Shown piece after piece: positions 50,201-63,700 of a stretch of DNA of 64,000 nt. The notes beneath the pieces were generated by a model. It saw only the letters and a program-made list of their open reading frames with translations. It searched no databases and was not told the DNA's origin. The DNA is from Lumnitzera littorea (taxonomy: Eukaryota > Streptophyta > Magnoliopsida > Myrtales > Combretaceae). The first letter of the stretch is position 1. The number at the start of each line of letters is the position of its first letter. A program made the translations under genes and the position numbers. The stretch lies in the NCBI GenBank assembly GCA_024138015.1, contig JAMXBB010000008.1, positions 42,286,353-42,350,352 of the forward strand. The letters run 5' to 3'.

Positions 50201-50866
50201 AGTTGATGAGGTCTTACTTTAGGTCTTTATAGCTCATATATCTCATTTGATAAACTACTTTATAACAAATGCAAAAAGTACTAATTTGAGTATTAAAGTT
50301 TACTACATGTAACCTAATCTTCAACTATAACTCTAACTCTAAGTGAGACTATCCTAATCACATACTTAAGGGATAAATATATTCTATGACTCATTATCTT
50401 AGTTTCTAATGGATTACTTGAGGATTCGAATCATATAAGTATGAATGAGGGTCATCTCTAACCTTTTACTAATGATTTGGCAAAATATGAACGTTATATT
50501 ATCAATTAAGGTTTTAGGGTATATCATGGTGAATTAGTGCTTTTATATCCTTAAAGTTATAGTTTTAGGGTTTTTATTACTTTAGGGCACAATCTCTAAT
50601 GTTTTTACACATTTGGGGTTTCATATATTCTTACGTTATTAAATCTTCGATTATTATTTTAGGGTTTTGATGAGGTTCGAGATTTAGGGTCTTTGTATGC
50701 GGTTAGGGGTTCAATTGATGATTTAAGGTTTTTCGTATCCACTTTAGGTTTTGGATTTGAGATTTTTATTGGTTTTAAATTTCATTGGCTCTTTTGAGTT
50801 TAGGAAATCATCTACAGTTTGGACGTTTGTTTCTATACTTAGAAAACTAAATTTGTGGGGTTTACA
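47258..50866. mobile_element. 3.6-kb solo LTR (or LTR-only element) nested in the copia element
   Basis: It begins TGTCAGGACCC and ends GGGGTTTACA, giving TG...CA ends. The copia sequence on either side carries a perfect 5-bp duplication, CCTTC (47253-47257 and 50867-50871). Nothing inside encodes a retrotransposon domain, and no internal repeat marking separate LTRs was seen, so a solo LTR of a large-LTR (probably Ty3/gypsy) family is the simplest reading; a LARD-type element is the alternative. It includes AT-rich repeats (49190-49380) and a purine block (49770-49990). A relative seems to occupy 1-2200 of this window. Confidence 0.7.
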
Positions 50867-50871
50867 CCTTC

Positions 50872-52784
50872 TTCTCTTCATCTTGATGCATAATCTCCAC
50901 GACTGCTTCCTCATGTTTCTCTTGACTGTCCATACACTTTTTCTACCTCACGCCCATTTGATTCTATTCATGCTCCAACTGATGATTTCTCTAGATATAG
51001 CCATGACAATAGTCTTTATGGTTCCTTTACACTTGAAATTTCTACTTCCATACTTTCACCTAAGCTTCACCAATCCACTCGACCACATAAGTCTCCTCAA
51101 TGGTTATAGGACTATGTTTACAATATTACTTCTAAACCTTATAATCCTCATACTCTACCTAACCACAACTATTCTTATCCAATTTTCATTGCTCATACAT
51201 TTGCCCATTATCTCTCTGATTTTATTCAATTAGTAGCATTGATGTTAACTGTCAACGAACCTACTTCTTATTCATAAGTTGCTAAAAGTGAAGAATGGAT
51301 ACTTGCTATGAATAAAGAGTTAGAAGCCTTGGAGTTAAATAATTCTTGGGAACTTAGTTCTTTACCTCCTCATAAAAAGCCTATTGGATCAAAATGGGTT
51401 TACAAAATCAAATATAAATCTGATGGTAGTATTGAATGGTTAAAAGCTCGTTTAGTACCTAAGGGATATAATTAAGTTGAAGGGATTGATTATCATGATA
51501 CTTTTTCTCTAGTTGCTAAATTAGGCATTGTTCGTATATTACTTGCTATTGCTTTTACTAAAGGTTGGCCACTTTTTTAACTTGATATTAATAATGCTTT
51601 TCTTCATGATTTTTTACATGAAGATATTTACATGTTACCATTTCAAGGCTATACTAAGGTATAATCGATGCAAGTTTGCAAACTTAAAAGATCATTATAC
51701 AGATTGAAACAGGCTACTTGCCAGTGGAATGTTGAGATCTCACAATTTCTCATTTCTAATGGATTCTTTCAATCCAAAAATGACTACTCTCTTTTTATTA
51801 AACTCATTGCTTACGAATTTACTGTTTTGCTGCTTTATGTTGATTATCTTCTCCTCACTAGTACCAATGTTACTGCTATTATTGCACTCAAGGCTGATCT
51901 ACATAATGCTTTCATGATCAAAGATTTGGGGGATGCTTAGTTCTTTTTAGGTCTTGAGCTTTATTGTACTTCTCATGGCATTTTGATCGATCAACACAAA
52001 TTCATTTTTGATATTCTTTTGGATGTAGGGATGACAAGTTGTAAACCTATTGATACTCTACTGCCTCTTGGTTTATGTTTAACTAAAGAACTAGTGATTT
52101 GCTTGATCAACCTCTTTCTTACTAACGCCTTATTAGGAGACTTTTGTACTTGACTATTACCAGGCCTAACTTAACTTATGCAATTCATTATCTCAGTCAG
52201 TTTCTTAGGCATCCTCGTATTGCTCACTTTTAGGCTGCTCAACATGTCCTACATTACTTAAAGAATACTGCATCTCTTGGCTTGTTTTATCCCTCTTCTA
52301 GTTCTTTTGAATTAACTACTTTTAGTGATGCTGATTAGGGGTCCTCTTTTGTTGATTGCAAGTCCCTTTCTGGTTATTGTATGTTCCTTGGTGATTCATT
52401 GATTTCTTGGAAGTGTAAGAAACAGGCTACTGTTAGTGTTCTACGACTGAGGCCGAATATAGAAGCATGGCTGCTTCTACCAAAGAGCTTCTTTAGGTTT
52501 CTTATATTTTATAGGATTTAGGCATTCATTTTCTTTCTCCTACTCCTCTTTTTTGTGATAATAAGTCAGTTGCCCAAATTGTTGCTAACCTATGTTTTCA
52601 TAATCATACTAAGTATATCGAGGTCGATGTCCATTTTATCCATGATCATCTTGCTAAGGGATTTTTGAAGACCTGCTATATTCCTTCTCATTTGCAAGTT
52701 GTTGATCTTCTAACAAAACATATTTCTTCTTTGAAATTGTTGGAATTTGTTCGCAAGTTGGGCCTTCGCTTGGCTCTACCTTAA
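50872..52784 (+). pseudogene. Copia integrase tail, reverse transcriptase and RNase H, broken
   Basis: The linker after integrase holds QSTRPHKSPQWL (about 51070-51110). Reverse transcriptase (about 51290-52000) has NSWELSSLPPHKKPIGSKWV, then KLKRSLYRLKQATCQWN and LLYVDYLLLTSTN, so the YVDD catalytic box is YVDY here. RNase H (about 52300-52780) has SGYCMFLGDSLISWK and HTKYIEVDVHFIHDHL and ends LGLRLALP then stop. Stops lie at about 51276, 51474, 51578, 51662, 51938, 52126, 52231, 52336 and 52493. At 51662, 51938, 52126 and 52231 the inverted copy keeps a glutamine codon. Confidence 0.82.
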
Positions 52785-52787
52785 GTT

Positions 52788-52810
52788 GGGGGGGGGGGGG
52801 GGGGGGGGGN
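52788..52810. repeat. 22-base G homopolymer ending in an N
   Basis: A run of G (52788-52809) is followed by a single N at 52810, directly after the copia RNase H stop. It is probably the copia polypurine region, extended by sequencing or assembly error. Confidence 0.8.
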
Positions 52811-53750
52811 GAAGAGGGATAAAACATGCCAAGTGATGCAGTATTCTTTAAGTAACGTAGGACATGTTGAGTAGCCTGGAAGTGAGCAATACAAGGATGC
52901 CTAAGAAACTGACTGAGATAATGAATTGCATAAGTTAAGTCCGGTTTGGTAATAGTCAAGTACAAAAGTCTCCCAATAAGGCATTGGTAAGAAAGAGGTT
53001 GATCAAGCAAATCACTAGTATCTTTAGTTAAACATAAACTAAAAGGCAATGGAGTATTAGCAGGTTTACAACTTGTCATCCTTGCATCCGAAAGAATATC
53101 AAAAATGAATTTGTGTTGGTTGATTAAAATGCCATGAGAAGTATGACAAAGCTCAAGACCCAAAAAGAATTGAGCATCCCCCCAATCTTTGATCGTGAAA
53201 GCATTGTGTAGATCAGCCTTGAGTGTAGAAATAACAGTGACATTGGTACTAGTGAGGAGAAGATCATCAACATAAAGCAGCAAAACAGTAAATTCGAGAG
53301 TAGTGTGTTTAATAAAAAGAGAGTAGTCATTTTTGGATTGAAAGAATCCTTTGGAAATGAGAAATTGTGAAATCTCAACATTCTATTGGCGAGCATCTTG
53401 TTTAAGTCCGTATAATGATCTTTTAAGTTTGCAAACTTGCCTCGATTGTGCCTTAGTATAGCCTTGAGGTGGCAACATGTATATATCTTCATGTAAAAAA
53501 TCGTGAAGAAAAGCATTATTGATATTAAGTTGAAAAAGTAGCCAACCTTTAGCAGAAGCAATAGTAAGTAATATACGAACAATGCCTAATTTAGCAATTG
53601 GAGAAAAGGTATTATGATAATCAATCCCTTCAACATGATTATATCCCTTGGCTACTAAATGAGCTTTTAACCGTTCAACACTACCATCAGGTTTATATTT
53701 GATTTTGTAAACCCATTTTGATCCTATAGGCTTTTTATGAGGAGGTAAAG
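52811..53750 (-). repeat. Inverted copy of the copia reverse-transcriptase region, flanked by Ns
   Basis: On minus this block matches plus-strand 51361-52313 along its whole length, from TTTACCTCCTCATAAAAAGC to GTTTTATCCCTCTTC. A single N lies at each end (52810 and 53751). The inverted copy is better preserved: it has the YVDD box and lacks several stops of the direct copy, with open frames at 53582-53124 and 53283-52811. The Ns and its position between RNase H and the 3' LTR suggest a contig from another family member placed backwards in a gap. A real inverted insertion is possible but less likely. Confidence 0.8.
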
Positions 53751-53751
53751 N

Positions 53752-53766
53752 GGGAGAGGGGTGGTA
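53752..53766 (+). other. Copia polypurine tract
   Basis: GGGAGAGGGGTGGTA directly abuts the 3' LTR start, the expected place for the plus-strand primer of reverse transcription. Confidence 0.65.
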
Positions 53767-53996
53767 TGTTGACTTAGTTATTTATTTACATGCATCTGTA
53801 ATTTATTGGTCTACTTGTCTTTCTGTTATTGGTTTAGTTGTTGTAATTAGTTAGACAGCTGTATAAATAGTTGAATTGATACTCTGTAGTTTTAGTTTTC
53901 ATTTTTTGCAATATGATATACAACAACATTGCTCTTTACGTCTTCCTCATGGTAACATAAGTTCATTCATATTATTGATATTCTAGTTCTCTCACA
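53767..53996 (+). repeat. 3' LTR of the copia element
   Basis: This is the partner of 44467-44696, starting TGTTGACTTAG and ending TTCTCTCACA, followed by the GAAGA target duplication. Confidence 0.88.
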
Positions 53997-54001
53997 GAAG
54001 A

Positions 54002-57000
54002 GAAACTAAAGTGGATGCATTTGATGGTATTGTAGCAAAATTGTGAAATGTTGATTTAGTTGTCACATATTTTAGTCCATACTGTGAATAGGTAAGAAAG
54101 GGCAAATCGTGAATAAAGAAAAAGAGGGCAATTTGGTCATTTCAATTTTATTACATATCCATTCCTTTTTCGTTTTTATGTAATTGAAAAAGGTAATAAT
54201 CATTATGAACTTATTTCATTCCTTAAGAATCCTTATTCTATGCCCATCTTATTTCATTCAGTAAAGTGAATGGGTGGTTAATTTTATGGTAAAAACAACT
54301 TAATCTTAAAAAATGTGAATAAATAAAAAAGAGGGCCATTAATCCTTTAGACATGTATCAAGAATGTATTATTTATTTAATAGATAACATTTATCGGAAC
54401 TTCTGTTTTGAACATTTGTTATACTTAAAACTTTTATTTTATTTGGTAATCTGAAAAATTTACAATATTTAGTGCATTTTAGTGCAGCTAGCTAGAAGTA
54501 AGAAGCAAAAGTCGTAGCCCATGAGAGTTACTTATTATGGAAGATAGTAAATAAGAGATGACAAAAATAATTTCCATTGGATGAAGAAAAAAATATATCT
54601 TTTATTCTCCATTGGTATTTTCTATCATCGTCAACAACTAGTGACCTACCATTACCGTTGCCTAATAACCATCGAAAAAGCCTAAAACAACGTTTTATGC
54701 GATCCACATCCTAAATTTCCACCCTCAATAATCCACCCTCAATAAAGTTTGCGAAATTTCAAAATACGACCAACGATTGGGTTTCCCGTGGGATTCTATT
54801 TGTTTAGGAGGTCTACGAGGATCGCACGCCACACATTGTTCCCTTCTCTTCACTTTTTCTCTTCCAATGTTAGGTTCTATGTGGTTCCTGCATTGACTGT
54901 CTCTTACCCCACAAGTCCAAACACAGCAAACGAGTCCACTTCATCCATCTCTTCTTACTCGGTTGTTAGCTAAGAATGCTGAATTTCATCCAAATATACA
55001 AATCTTAATACTAAAGAAAAAGCAACACACACACATATACTTATATATGTGTATGTAAATACACCAACTTTGGAATAAAATTTGACAAATACAAGAGAGA
55101 ATTACAAAATTCCTGCCCTTATTTAATTACTAAGTAATTAAGAAAAAAAAAAAAAGAGCCTAAAGGCTTAATTTTAAATAGTTAAGAAGGTCAGAATTTT
55201 CACCCATTTTACCATATATCGGTCCCTTTATTCTAAATTTTTAGATGGGAAAATTCAACCTTTTTAGGGATTATTTTAGGGAAGTTCAAAAATGTTGTTG
55301 GAAGGTTGCTAAATCTGGGACCCTTGTCCGCCCCTACACGTCCCTTAGGTTACCCCTTCTCTTCTTTGCATGAAATGGACAATGTGGGCATAGTACAAAG
55401 TGCCACAGCAGCAATGACATAATAATTACATGTACGTCCAAAACTAGGACTAGACAGCCCAAATGACAGTGATCTCAACTGGTGTGGCAACAAGGTTATT
55501 CACAACTTCACGTTATTATCCAAGATTACGTCTGGTCTGAAAGCAGAGACAACAAGGTCCAATTATTTCCAACTTTCAGACTTTTTAAAAGTATCTTGGA
55601 CTCATCAGAAAAGAGGTTTCTATTCTGTAAAATGGTTTTAGTTTTCTTTTCCTCTCATGAATCATATACGGCTGGTTCTTGATTTTTGGGCATTAAATTT
55701 CAGACAGGGGCCATGCAAGCCCTTGAGTTTGGGCCCTAAAAATGTTGTGTTGACATTGGCACGCTAATGAATGAGTCAAAAAAACGTTATGTGTAATTCC
55801 ATGCTCTCTGTCTAACTAAAAATGTTGCTTCCGATTACCATTGTCGAACGTGGCTAAAAAATTTGAACATCGATGCAAACACTAACGGAGCAAGAGTAAT
55901 TTGATATGATTATAGGAATGAGAAAGGATATTTAATTATTATAATCTAATAGTATGAATATTAATTTTCTATTGAGATAGATCAAATTTAAATCCCTTAT
56001 CTCTCAAGTTATAATATAATCATAAAAAAAAAATAAATTTAGCTGTTTTACTCTAGCAAGGATGACTAACCGAATACAGAGCAATGATCGATCATTGCCT
56101 ATTTGCAGTTGAGGTGGTTGACCATGGCATCATAAAATGTTATAGCCCATTTCCTCTTCCATTTTGTTTTCTTTTTTAAATTTACTTATTTTACTTACCT
56201 ATTATCTATTTTAATTGACAAACACAGAAAGGATTTTAGGATTTAGTTTGAAATTGTTTTAGTCCCATGAGACTAGGCTTTTTCCTTTGGTCCTGTAGTC
56301 CACAAAGAAATTTATATTTTATGAGGGTGTGGGTTTGAATGTAATGATTATGTGCGTGTACGGGACTATGGAATGACTTGGATTGCACGTGATGATTAGG
56401 CCAGATAAGATAAAAAGAAGTAAAAAGTCTCAATAAGGTTCTAACACGTACGATGATAGATGGAAGTGTCCAATAGTATCAAACTTCACACCCAATAATC
56501 ATATTCATTTGCTAATGTCAATATTTTGTTTTGAGATTTTTATTTTTCCATTGTCTAAATATTTAATAATAAAGAACATGTTGGATATATATGGGAAAAA
56601 AAAGAAGACATGTTGGATAAAATGCTAACTATAGTGTTCATACATTTGGCTGTGTTTTTCTGGACATGCTTAGGAGTATATGTTAATGGATGAAGTGGTA
56701 TATATCAAGATCATTTCATACAACAATATATTTCGTTTCAGCGAACTATATGTTTGCACGTTGTTTGGAGTTTATACTTATGTCATTATTTTGTATAGTC
56801 TTTTCGTGACATCGGATAAATTTGGAATGATATTAATGTGTATATCTTGTAGTTGATGTGTCTTTTGGTAGTAGAATTCATCTGATCAAAAGTTCCACAT
56901 ATTGCTTTATTGGACAATGCACGTTTTGTCCAGACAAAGTGCCATCTTCTTGAAAGATGCACCGATTCAAATAAATTTCAATTAGAATTACCCAAAAAAA

Positions 57001-57719
57001 AAAAAAAAAATTTAAGTGCCCAAATATTTCATAATTATGTCTTACTAAATAGATATGAATCCAAGACATTTAAGAACTCCATGTGAACTGTCTATTCAAT
57101 GTAATAATTAAGTTATACAAACGAACATACTTCGCAAAATCTAAAAATATTTGACAATCTCTAAATTCAAAAGTGTGAAATAGATATATTTTAGCATTGC
57201 TGATCAAATCGGGGTGAATACCTGAATTACTATCACTGTTCCACAATTTGGGAAGCTATTGGTCCGTCTCTTATGTGTATATAATAAAGCTCGTAAGCAG
57301 TTTGATATATACAAGAATCCTATTTCTCGTCTAGTGCTGGGACATCACAATCTCCAGAATTAGTTTATAGACAATCTTACATGTGTTGATATCCATCACT
57401 TAATGAGCCAAATTTAGTCTTCTCAAATCCAAATATCTTTTAGTTTATAATATGTTTAGCTAGATGATGAATGCACATGATAGAAAAAATTTTATATGTA
57501 TTTGATTCTATCTATTCTAAATGCCACTTTATTTAATCTTTCAATATATAAGACTTAGAAGATTACATCATAAATGATGGGTTGAATTCTTTTTATATAA
57601 AAAAAAAATTGATTAAAAATTGTATCTATTTTTATATACGACTAGATTTATCTATTTTTTTGATAAGTTCTCAATGTAGAGTATGAGATGCTATTTGTCT
57701 TTTTCAATATTCAGTAATA
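54002..57719. other. Intergenic region downstream of FRO copy B
   Basis: This is AT-rich sequence with A runs and a short CA/TA-rich stretch near 55028-55050. Short open frames (for example 54749-54973 and 55482-55682) have no recognisable domain and no exon context. The right end is the 3' UTR of FRO copy B. Nothing else was recognised. Confidence 0.5.
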
Positions 57720-60700
57720 TCACCAGCTAAAGCTAATGGACTCAAAATGCAAATTGTTTGCAGGACCAGATGAACATATAGTTGCAACTTCATGCCTCAT
57801 TTTCTTCGGACCACAAACGAGGACTCCAGTACACGGTCCTTTACAATCAAGCAGCAACCCTGCAAAACATCGATGGTTCTCAAGGTTGGCGAACATAACA
57901 CAGTTTAAGGAAAAAACAAAAAGTCAATATGATGTGAAGTAGGAACGAGGACCTAATATATTATTTGTTTGAATTTATAGATGAAAATTTGGAAAAAAAT
58001 TTTACACTAGCTCAAACATATAGATTGCTATAAGTGCGAGAAATACTTGAGTAGAAATGATTTGCCACTCAAAATACTTAATTAATGATGGTAAAGGGAT
58101 TACTTACTCTTGAGATCAGGTCTCCGACCATATTGTGTAGTGGTAGCTTGTGCAAGGGACTGATGTGGAAGGCTTTCTAGTTCCCTGTCTGACCACGAAT
58201 TGGGAGAACTTGCATGTTTTGTTCTTTCCAAGTTCTGAATCTTCATCGCTTCTTTCGCATTATGGTGCTTGTTCCAAAGAACAGCAGCGCTAGCTACAAT
58301 GCCAATGCAGGTGCACATAACCACTAGATTTAGCGTGGCTTGTAAAGTGAATGAAAAATGTGTGTATTGGTTGTGATCAATCGGATAAATGTAGTAACGC
58401 GTAATGATCCCGATCAAGACGAGGAACATCACGAAAGAGACGGATATGATGGCACCAAGCCATAACCAAGCATTAGGTCCTAAAACGGCTGAAAATGGTA
58501 TGTCGGTCGGGTTCGGTTTGAGCCACAAGGTTCTCAATGGTTTTTTCAAATCCGTAACTTGTTCGCGTTCCCTTGTTACATAAGCCTTGATTTGTAGATG
58601 CATATTGGACAGGTTAAACGGGGTTCCAGAAATTGGAAGTATAAGGTCCAACATGGTGAGATCGGAGGAGTTCTTAAAAGCACATATGAGGATGATTTGC
58701 GGCGTCTTGCGGTTCAGTGTTGTGCTCATAAAGATGAACTCGCGAATGATAGAGATGAATGGAGCAATGCCACTGCCTCCGCTCACCATCACCAGTGTAT
58801 CGTACCTAAAAAAAAAAAAGGAAGAATTTCCATAAATTAGTTCTTATATATAACAATCAAGAGCCGAGAATGAAATTAATTTTGTCCACAATGAGTTCGC
58901 TTGATTATATTTTGTCATGTGTACCTAAGGAAATGAGTGGAAATGGGTCCATAAGGGCCTTCAACCGCAGCATCGAGATGCTCGATTGAAGGAGATGATG
59001 ATAGCAACTCATAAAGTTTCCCTGACCAGCTTCCCTCGTTTTTGACGATGATACTTAACTTGTCTTGGTCTAAATTGCTGCTAGAAGAAATAGTGAAAGG
59101 ATGCCATTGGAGCTTGGATATGCACGGTATATTTAGGAACATGATGCTGGTAGGGTTATATTTTAAACCTGCACAAGTAATAAAGGTTAAGAAAATGACG
59201 TCAGAACAACCCATCTAAAACTCCACTTGTATAATTTTCACGTTGTTGCAATTTATATGGCATAGTCAAATGATTGCTATTCCTGAGTACGTGATCATTT
59301 ACCCGGGTTCTTGGAGAAATTGAGTTCCAGGGTGTCAGCAGGCAAGATTCGTGCTGAAACGACAGCAATCCTTTGTCTAGATTGGAGGAACCTCAGGTAT
59401 CGATCGATGAGAAAAAGATAGAACCCAGGAAGCATGATGTAAGAGTAAGAGACGCCAACATGGAACATGAAGAAAAGCATGAAAATAATGTAAAGTTGGT
59501 GGGTGTAAAAGAAGAGCTCAAACATCCTTGTCCTTATACGAGGAAATGTAGTCACCCATAGACCTAATCCAGCAAGCAATGAAATCTCTCCTGCCATGTT
59601 TGCTATACTTGTCTTGTCCCATTTAATCATCTGCATTGCACCGAAGATAAACAACGTAAATTGTACAGCAAAGACTTCCATTGCCATGATTCCTAGGATA
59701 GAAAATGTCAGAGGAAAATTTATGATGAGGGTAAAGTAACGCAGATTTATATGCAGCTAGATGTCAATCAAATGGATAAAAGGAATATATAAAAGAATGA
59801 GAATGGAAGATCCATTAGCCGCTAAGGTTGAGTGTAGCTTCACAACCAATGATAACTTAAACTGTAAATATGGTCTATATTCTTGGATTTATTACAAATC
59901 TTCTATTATGAATTAAAACTTTAACCGAAACCATAAACTTGATAACTTGATTGAATGGAGTTAAAATGACGATATAATGAATTCAAACTTAGGATCTCAT
60001 ACTTCCCTACCATATTGAATTCAACTTTACAACTAATTAATTTCCAATATCATGTTTTCTAGTTTTGTCTTTTATTTACTTTTTTATATCAAGTTCATTA
60101 AGTTTTGAGTTTATAACTTCATTAAGATATACCATATGAGGGTAAAATACATGTCTATCGATTTTATAAAAAGAAAAATTACATAATTATAAATTATATA
60201 TAAAAAATTACTAAAATACCGATATTATGTTATATATTGAAAATGTAATATTATTACTTATACTAGTGTCGCATAATGCGGCATAACCATAGTATATAAA
60301 AGTTAATGTTGTATTTTAAAGATATGACATAACTATTTATACTAATCTCTCAACATAGGTATTATATTAGTGTCGCATTTTAAATATACAATATTATTAC
60401 AAATAACTATGTTGTATTTTGAAGATACGATAGAGATTTGATATTTTGCTAATTATTTTTGTATAATTTATATATTTTTTTTCTTTTCTTTAATTTTGAT
60501 TGCAAACAAATAATTTTCTCTACTATATGATGGTGTATTTATGCATGTAAGATAAGAGCGAATGGGTAACCCTATTATATAAGATATTCACTTACATTGT
60601 GCTCTATTGGATAGGTTTCGGATAAGTATTAAGAGTTACGGGATGGTTGTAGGTACAGATTTTTCAATTAACTCTCACAGAGTAAGGCATGAGTATTAAG

Positions 60701-63700
60701 GTCTTCCTATCCTATGCTTATCATAAAACTTGTAATATAAGATATAAAGGGTACAAGTTTCAACGTACACTGTGTCTATCCTATAAAAAATTATAAAATA
60801 ATATTAATAAATGAATAATAAATAATATTATCATATTTTCTACCATCAAAGAAGAAGAAGAAGAAGAAGAAGAAGGTCTATGAGGTTAATTTAGTCTAAA
60901 TATTATTTTATTTTTCTTCATTATTAAAGTAGGAAATATTATTATTACTTTCTAATTTTATAGATTTTGTTATAATGTTTGTAGGTTTTGCATATAAAAA
61001 AATTATAATATCACATATGAATTACTTTTTGAGTGTTACCTAAACTTGAAATTTCTTAAAAAGAAAGTAAAATTTAAAAGTTTCATAAAATATCCAGTAT
61101 CATATATGTTTTACAGGTTAGAGGTTCTTAGGTGGTTCTAACATATTGCGTTGTAAGTGTTAGTTCTAAAATTTGGGAATATGTACCTTATAGGAGAGTA
61201 TACAGATAATGTCTTATATTTTATTCACCTTATACTCGCTCACCCTTAATATAAGAGAGTTGAGTGAAGTCTAGTATAACTAGCATACCTTAGTTATTAT
61301 GTAATAGAGAATCTTGTACTTAATCTATTATACTAGTAGATTTGTTTTAGTTTCATCACATATGTGAATATAATTATTTTATTTCATTCTTAGATAATCA
61401 AGTAAACATGTAACTAGGATTTTACACTCAAAATCCATATTTACTTGCTCCCCTCTTGGCTTATATTCTCTACTAATGAGCCATAACTCAAAGAGATCGC
61501 ATTCTCAATTGTTGTCGCTACATTTTCGACATGACGATTTTGTGGCAAAAAGGAGATTATCCAAGCGAGTTAGGGTGAGTCGTGTTTTATCTCCACTTTT
61601 ATTTCCGTACAAAAGCTAAATAAATTAGAAAGACATCAGTAGTATTGATGTGCTATATGTTTTGATGAATGATGAGTCAATATTAATAAAATTTTATCCT
61701 ATAAAATGTAAACATGCTATTAATATATATCTAAATATTATTAGTATTTACTATACATGGCAAAAAATATATAGAATGTCAATACTAATAAACTTTTTCT
61801 TGACTAATGATATAATGGAAGTTACCTTGGACCACTGATGAGCAGCCACCCAAGAAGTGATGAAAGAAAGGCCATGAGTTGTGACCAAAACCATAACGAT
61901 GTGCCCAACCCATATATGGTACTTGATGCTTGCTTCCGATGTTAGCCCAAAAAATGGCAACACTGACGACCCACGGGTCACCGGAAAAAATAATAATACT
62001 AGGCCTATTTGGCCAACCATTGCCAATTTAAAACCTGCAATTTGTAATTTATATTGCCACCTGGGAATTACCATGACCATGTATTATATAATTAGTATTA
62101 TCCGTCGAAATTGAGCTCCCAAGATGAACACAAAATATTAAATTCATTTTGTGTTTACATTTAATTCGCTATTTAGTTGAAAAATAAATGTTTCATGAAT
62201 TAAGCAATTCTTTTCAAACCAGGTAAAGGAACGAAAGGAAATTTCATTATCTAGTTTAGACTGTCTATATTTTACACAAATCAAATCAGGAGGGTATCGA
62301 CAAGGGGGAATAAAAAGATAAAATAACGTAATCAATTGACTTAAATTGGCCACATCAAATATCATGTATTACTTATTCATCAGACAATCAATAGTTGTAC
62401 GTTTAAAAAAAGAAATAAATATCTATATCCATATTCATATCAAAAGTTAATAAGTACTTGACGTTATGATTTCATTTAAACCATCTAAATTTATGCCAAA
62501 ATTCAGTCAGGGAATTTTTTTACTTTCCAACTGTTATTATATTAAAATTTTAGAGTAAGAGAACTCGAACTTAATTTATCTTGTTTGGTGATAAATACTT
62601 ATACTAATAGCCTTAATAGGAATTTATCTTTCAAATGAATTCTTTCTCACCAAAGTTGTAATATGATAAATGGAAAAGAAGAAAAAAAAAAAAAAATTGA
62701 ATATTGAATGATCTTACATATTCACTCCAGCTAATGCCGCGAATTCCGGATTGACTCCAGTGAGGCCATTGCGAAGGTAAATGGACACAGACCAAACCAG
62801 GAGTGCGACGAACATGAGAAGGAAAGCCAACTCTGTGCTTGACACTATACCTAGAGGACCTTTCACCAGCATTGGTCGCTTCCAAAATGCCTTAGCACAA
62901 CTTTTCTTTTCCCCATTACTGCATCAAGTTTAAATATTCAAATTCAATTAACAAAAGGGAAAACACAAAAAGACAAAAAAAAAAAAAAAATTTGTAGGAC
63001 AAAATATAAGAAAAATCTTAAGCTTTGTAGGTGGCAATTGAAAAATAACCTTTTAAATTTATTTACCAAATACATTTGTAACTAAGGCTGTGAAAAGGAG
63101 TACTTGAAACTGCAAGCCACAAGCGATTGAATATTCAAGGTAAATGCTAAAATAATTTCAATTTATCATCTAAATTGGATGGGGTATATATTCAAATACC
63201 ATTAGCTAAAGATTGAGCAAAGAAAAAAAAAAAATTTACAAATAATCTTTGGAATAAAATTCGATAATACATATTTTCCACAACAGACGTTCTATTTTCA
63301 CGAGGTTAGACAATTTATCAGTTCATTAATTCCTTTCAACAGACAAATATAATATAACTAGTGAAAAAAATTAACATTAATTGTACTTAAAACTACAAGG
63401 CATTGAATAGCCCACATGCTCAACACAAAGGAGTATGAATCATCTATTAACGGCACGCGTACACGGAAAATGGCATACATACATACCTTCCAAATTTGAT
63501 GTCCTGGTGCATCTTGTTGCCCAACTGGAGATATACACAGCTTAATGAAGCAACAAAGAGAATAGGAATCGTGAACATCAGTAGTGTGTCACCTGTTCCA
63601 AAAATTACTGCATACACCAAATTTAATTTGATATGTACTTTTGAAAAGAACACTAATTAATTAACATAGGATTAATATTGTTTTCTTAGGTACCTTGGTT

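Larger units (their letters stand above)
44467..53996 (+). mobile_element. Ty1/copia retrotransposon between the two FRO genes
   Basis: Two 230-bp LTRs (44467-44696 and 53767-53996), both TGTT...CTCACA, are flanked by a perfect 5-bp target duplication, GAAGA (44462-44466 and 53997-54001). The interior runs gag, protease, integrase, reverse transcriptase, RNase H, so it is Ty1/copia. Every domain carries stop codons. It spans 9.5 kb because it holds a nested 3.6-kb solo LTR (47258-50866) and a 940-bp inverted block bounded by Ns (52811-53750). Without them it is about 5 kb, the usual copia size. A standard tRNA-Met primer-binding site is not evident after the 5' LTR. A polypurine tract, GGGAGAGGGG, lies just before the 3' LTR. 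Confidence 0.88.

Noticed and set aside
52654..53283. 209-codon minus-strand reverse-transcriptase frame as a separate gene
   Set aside because: It runs through an N and a G homopolymer, so its 3' end is artificial; the rest is the inverted copia block.
60260..60440. CRISPR-like or satellite array in FRO copy B intron 4
   Set aside because: The repeats are few, irregular and AT-rich, in a plant intron; there is no array structure.
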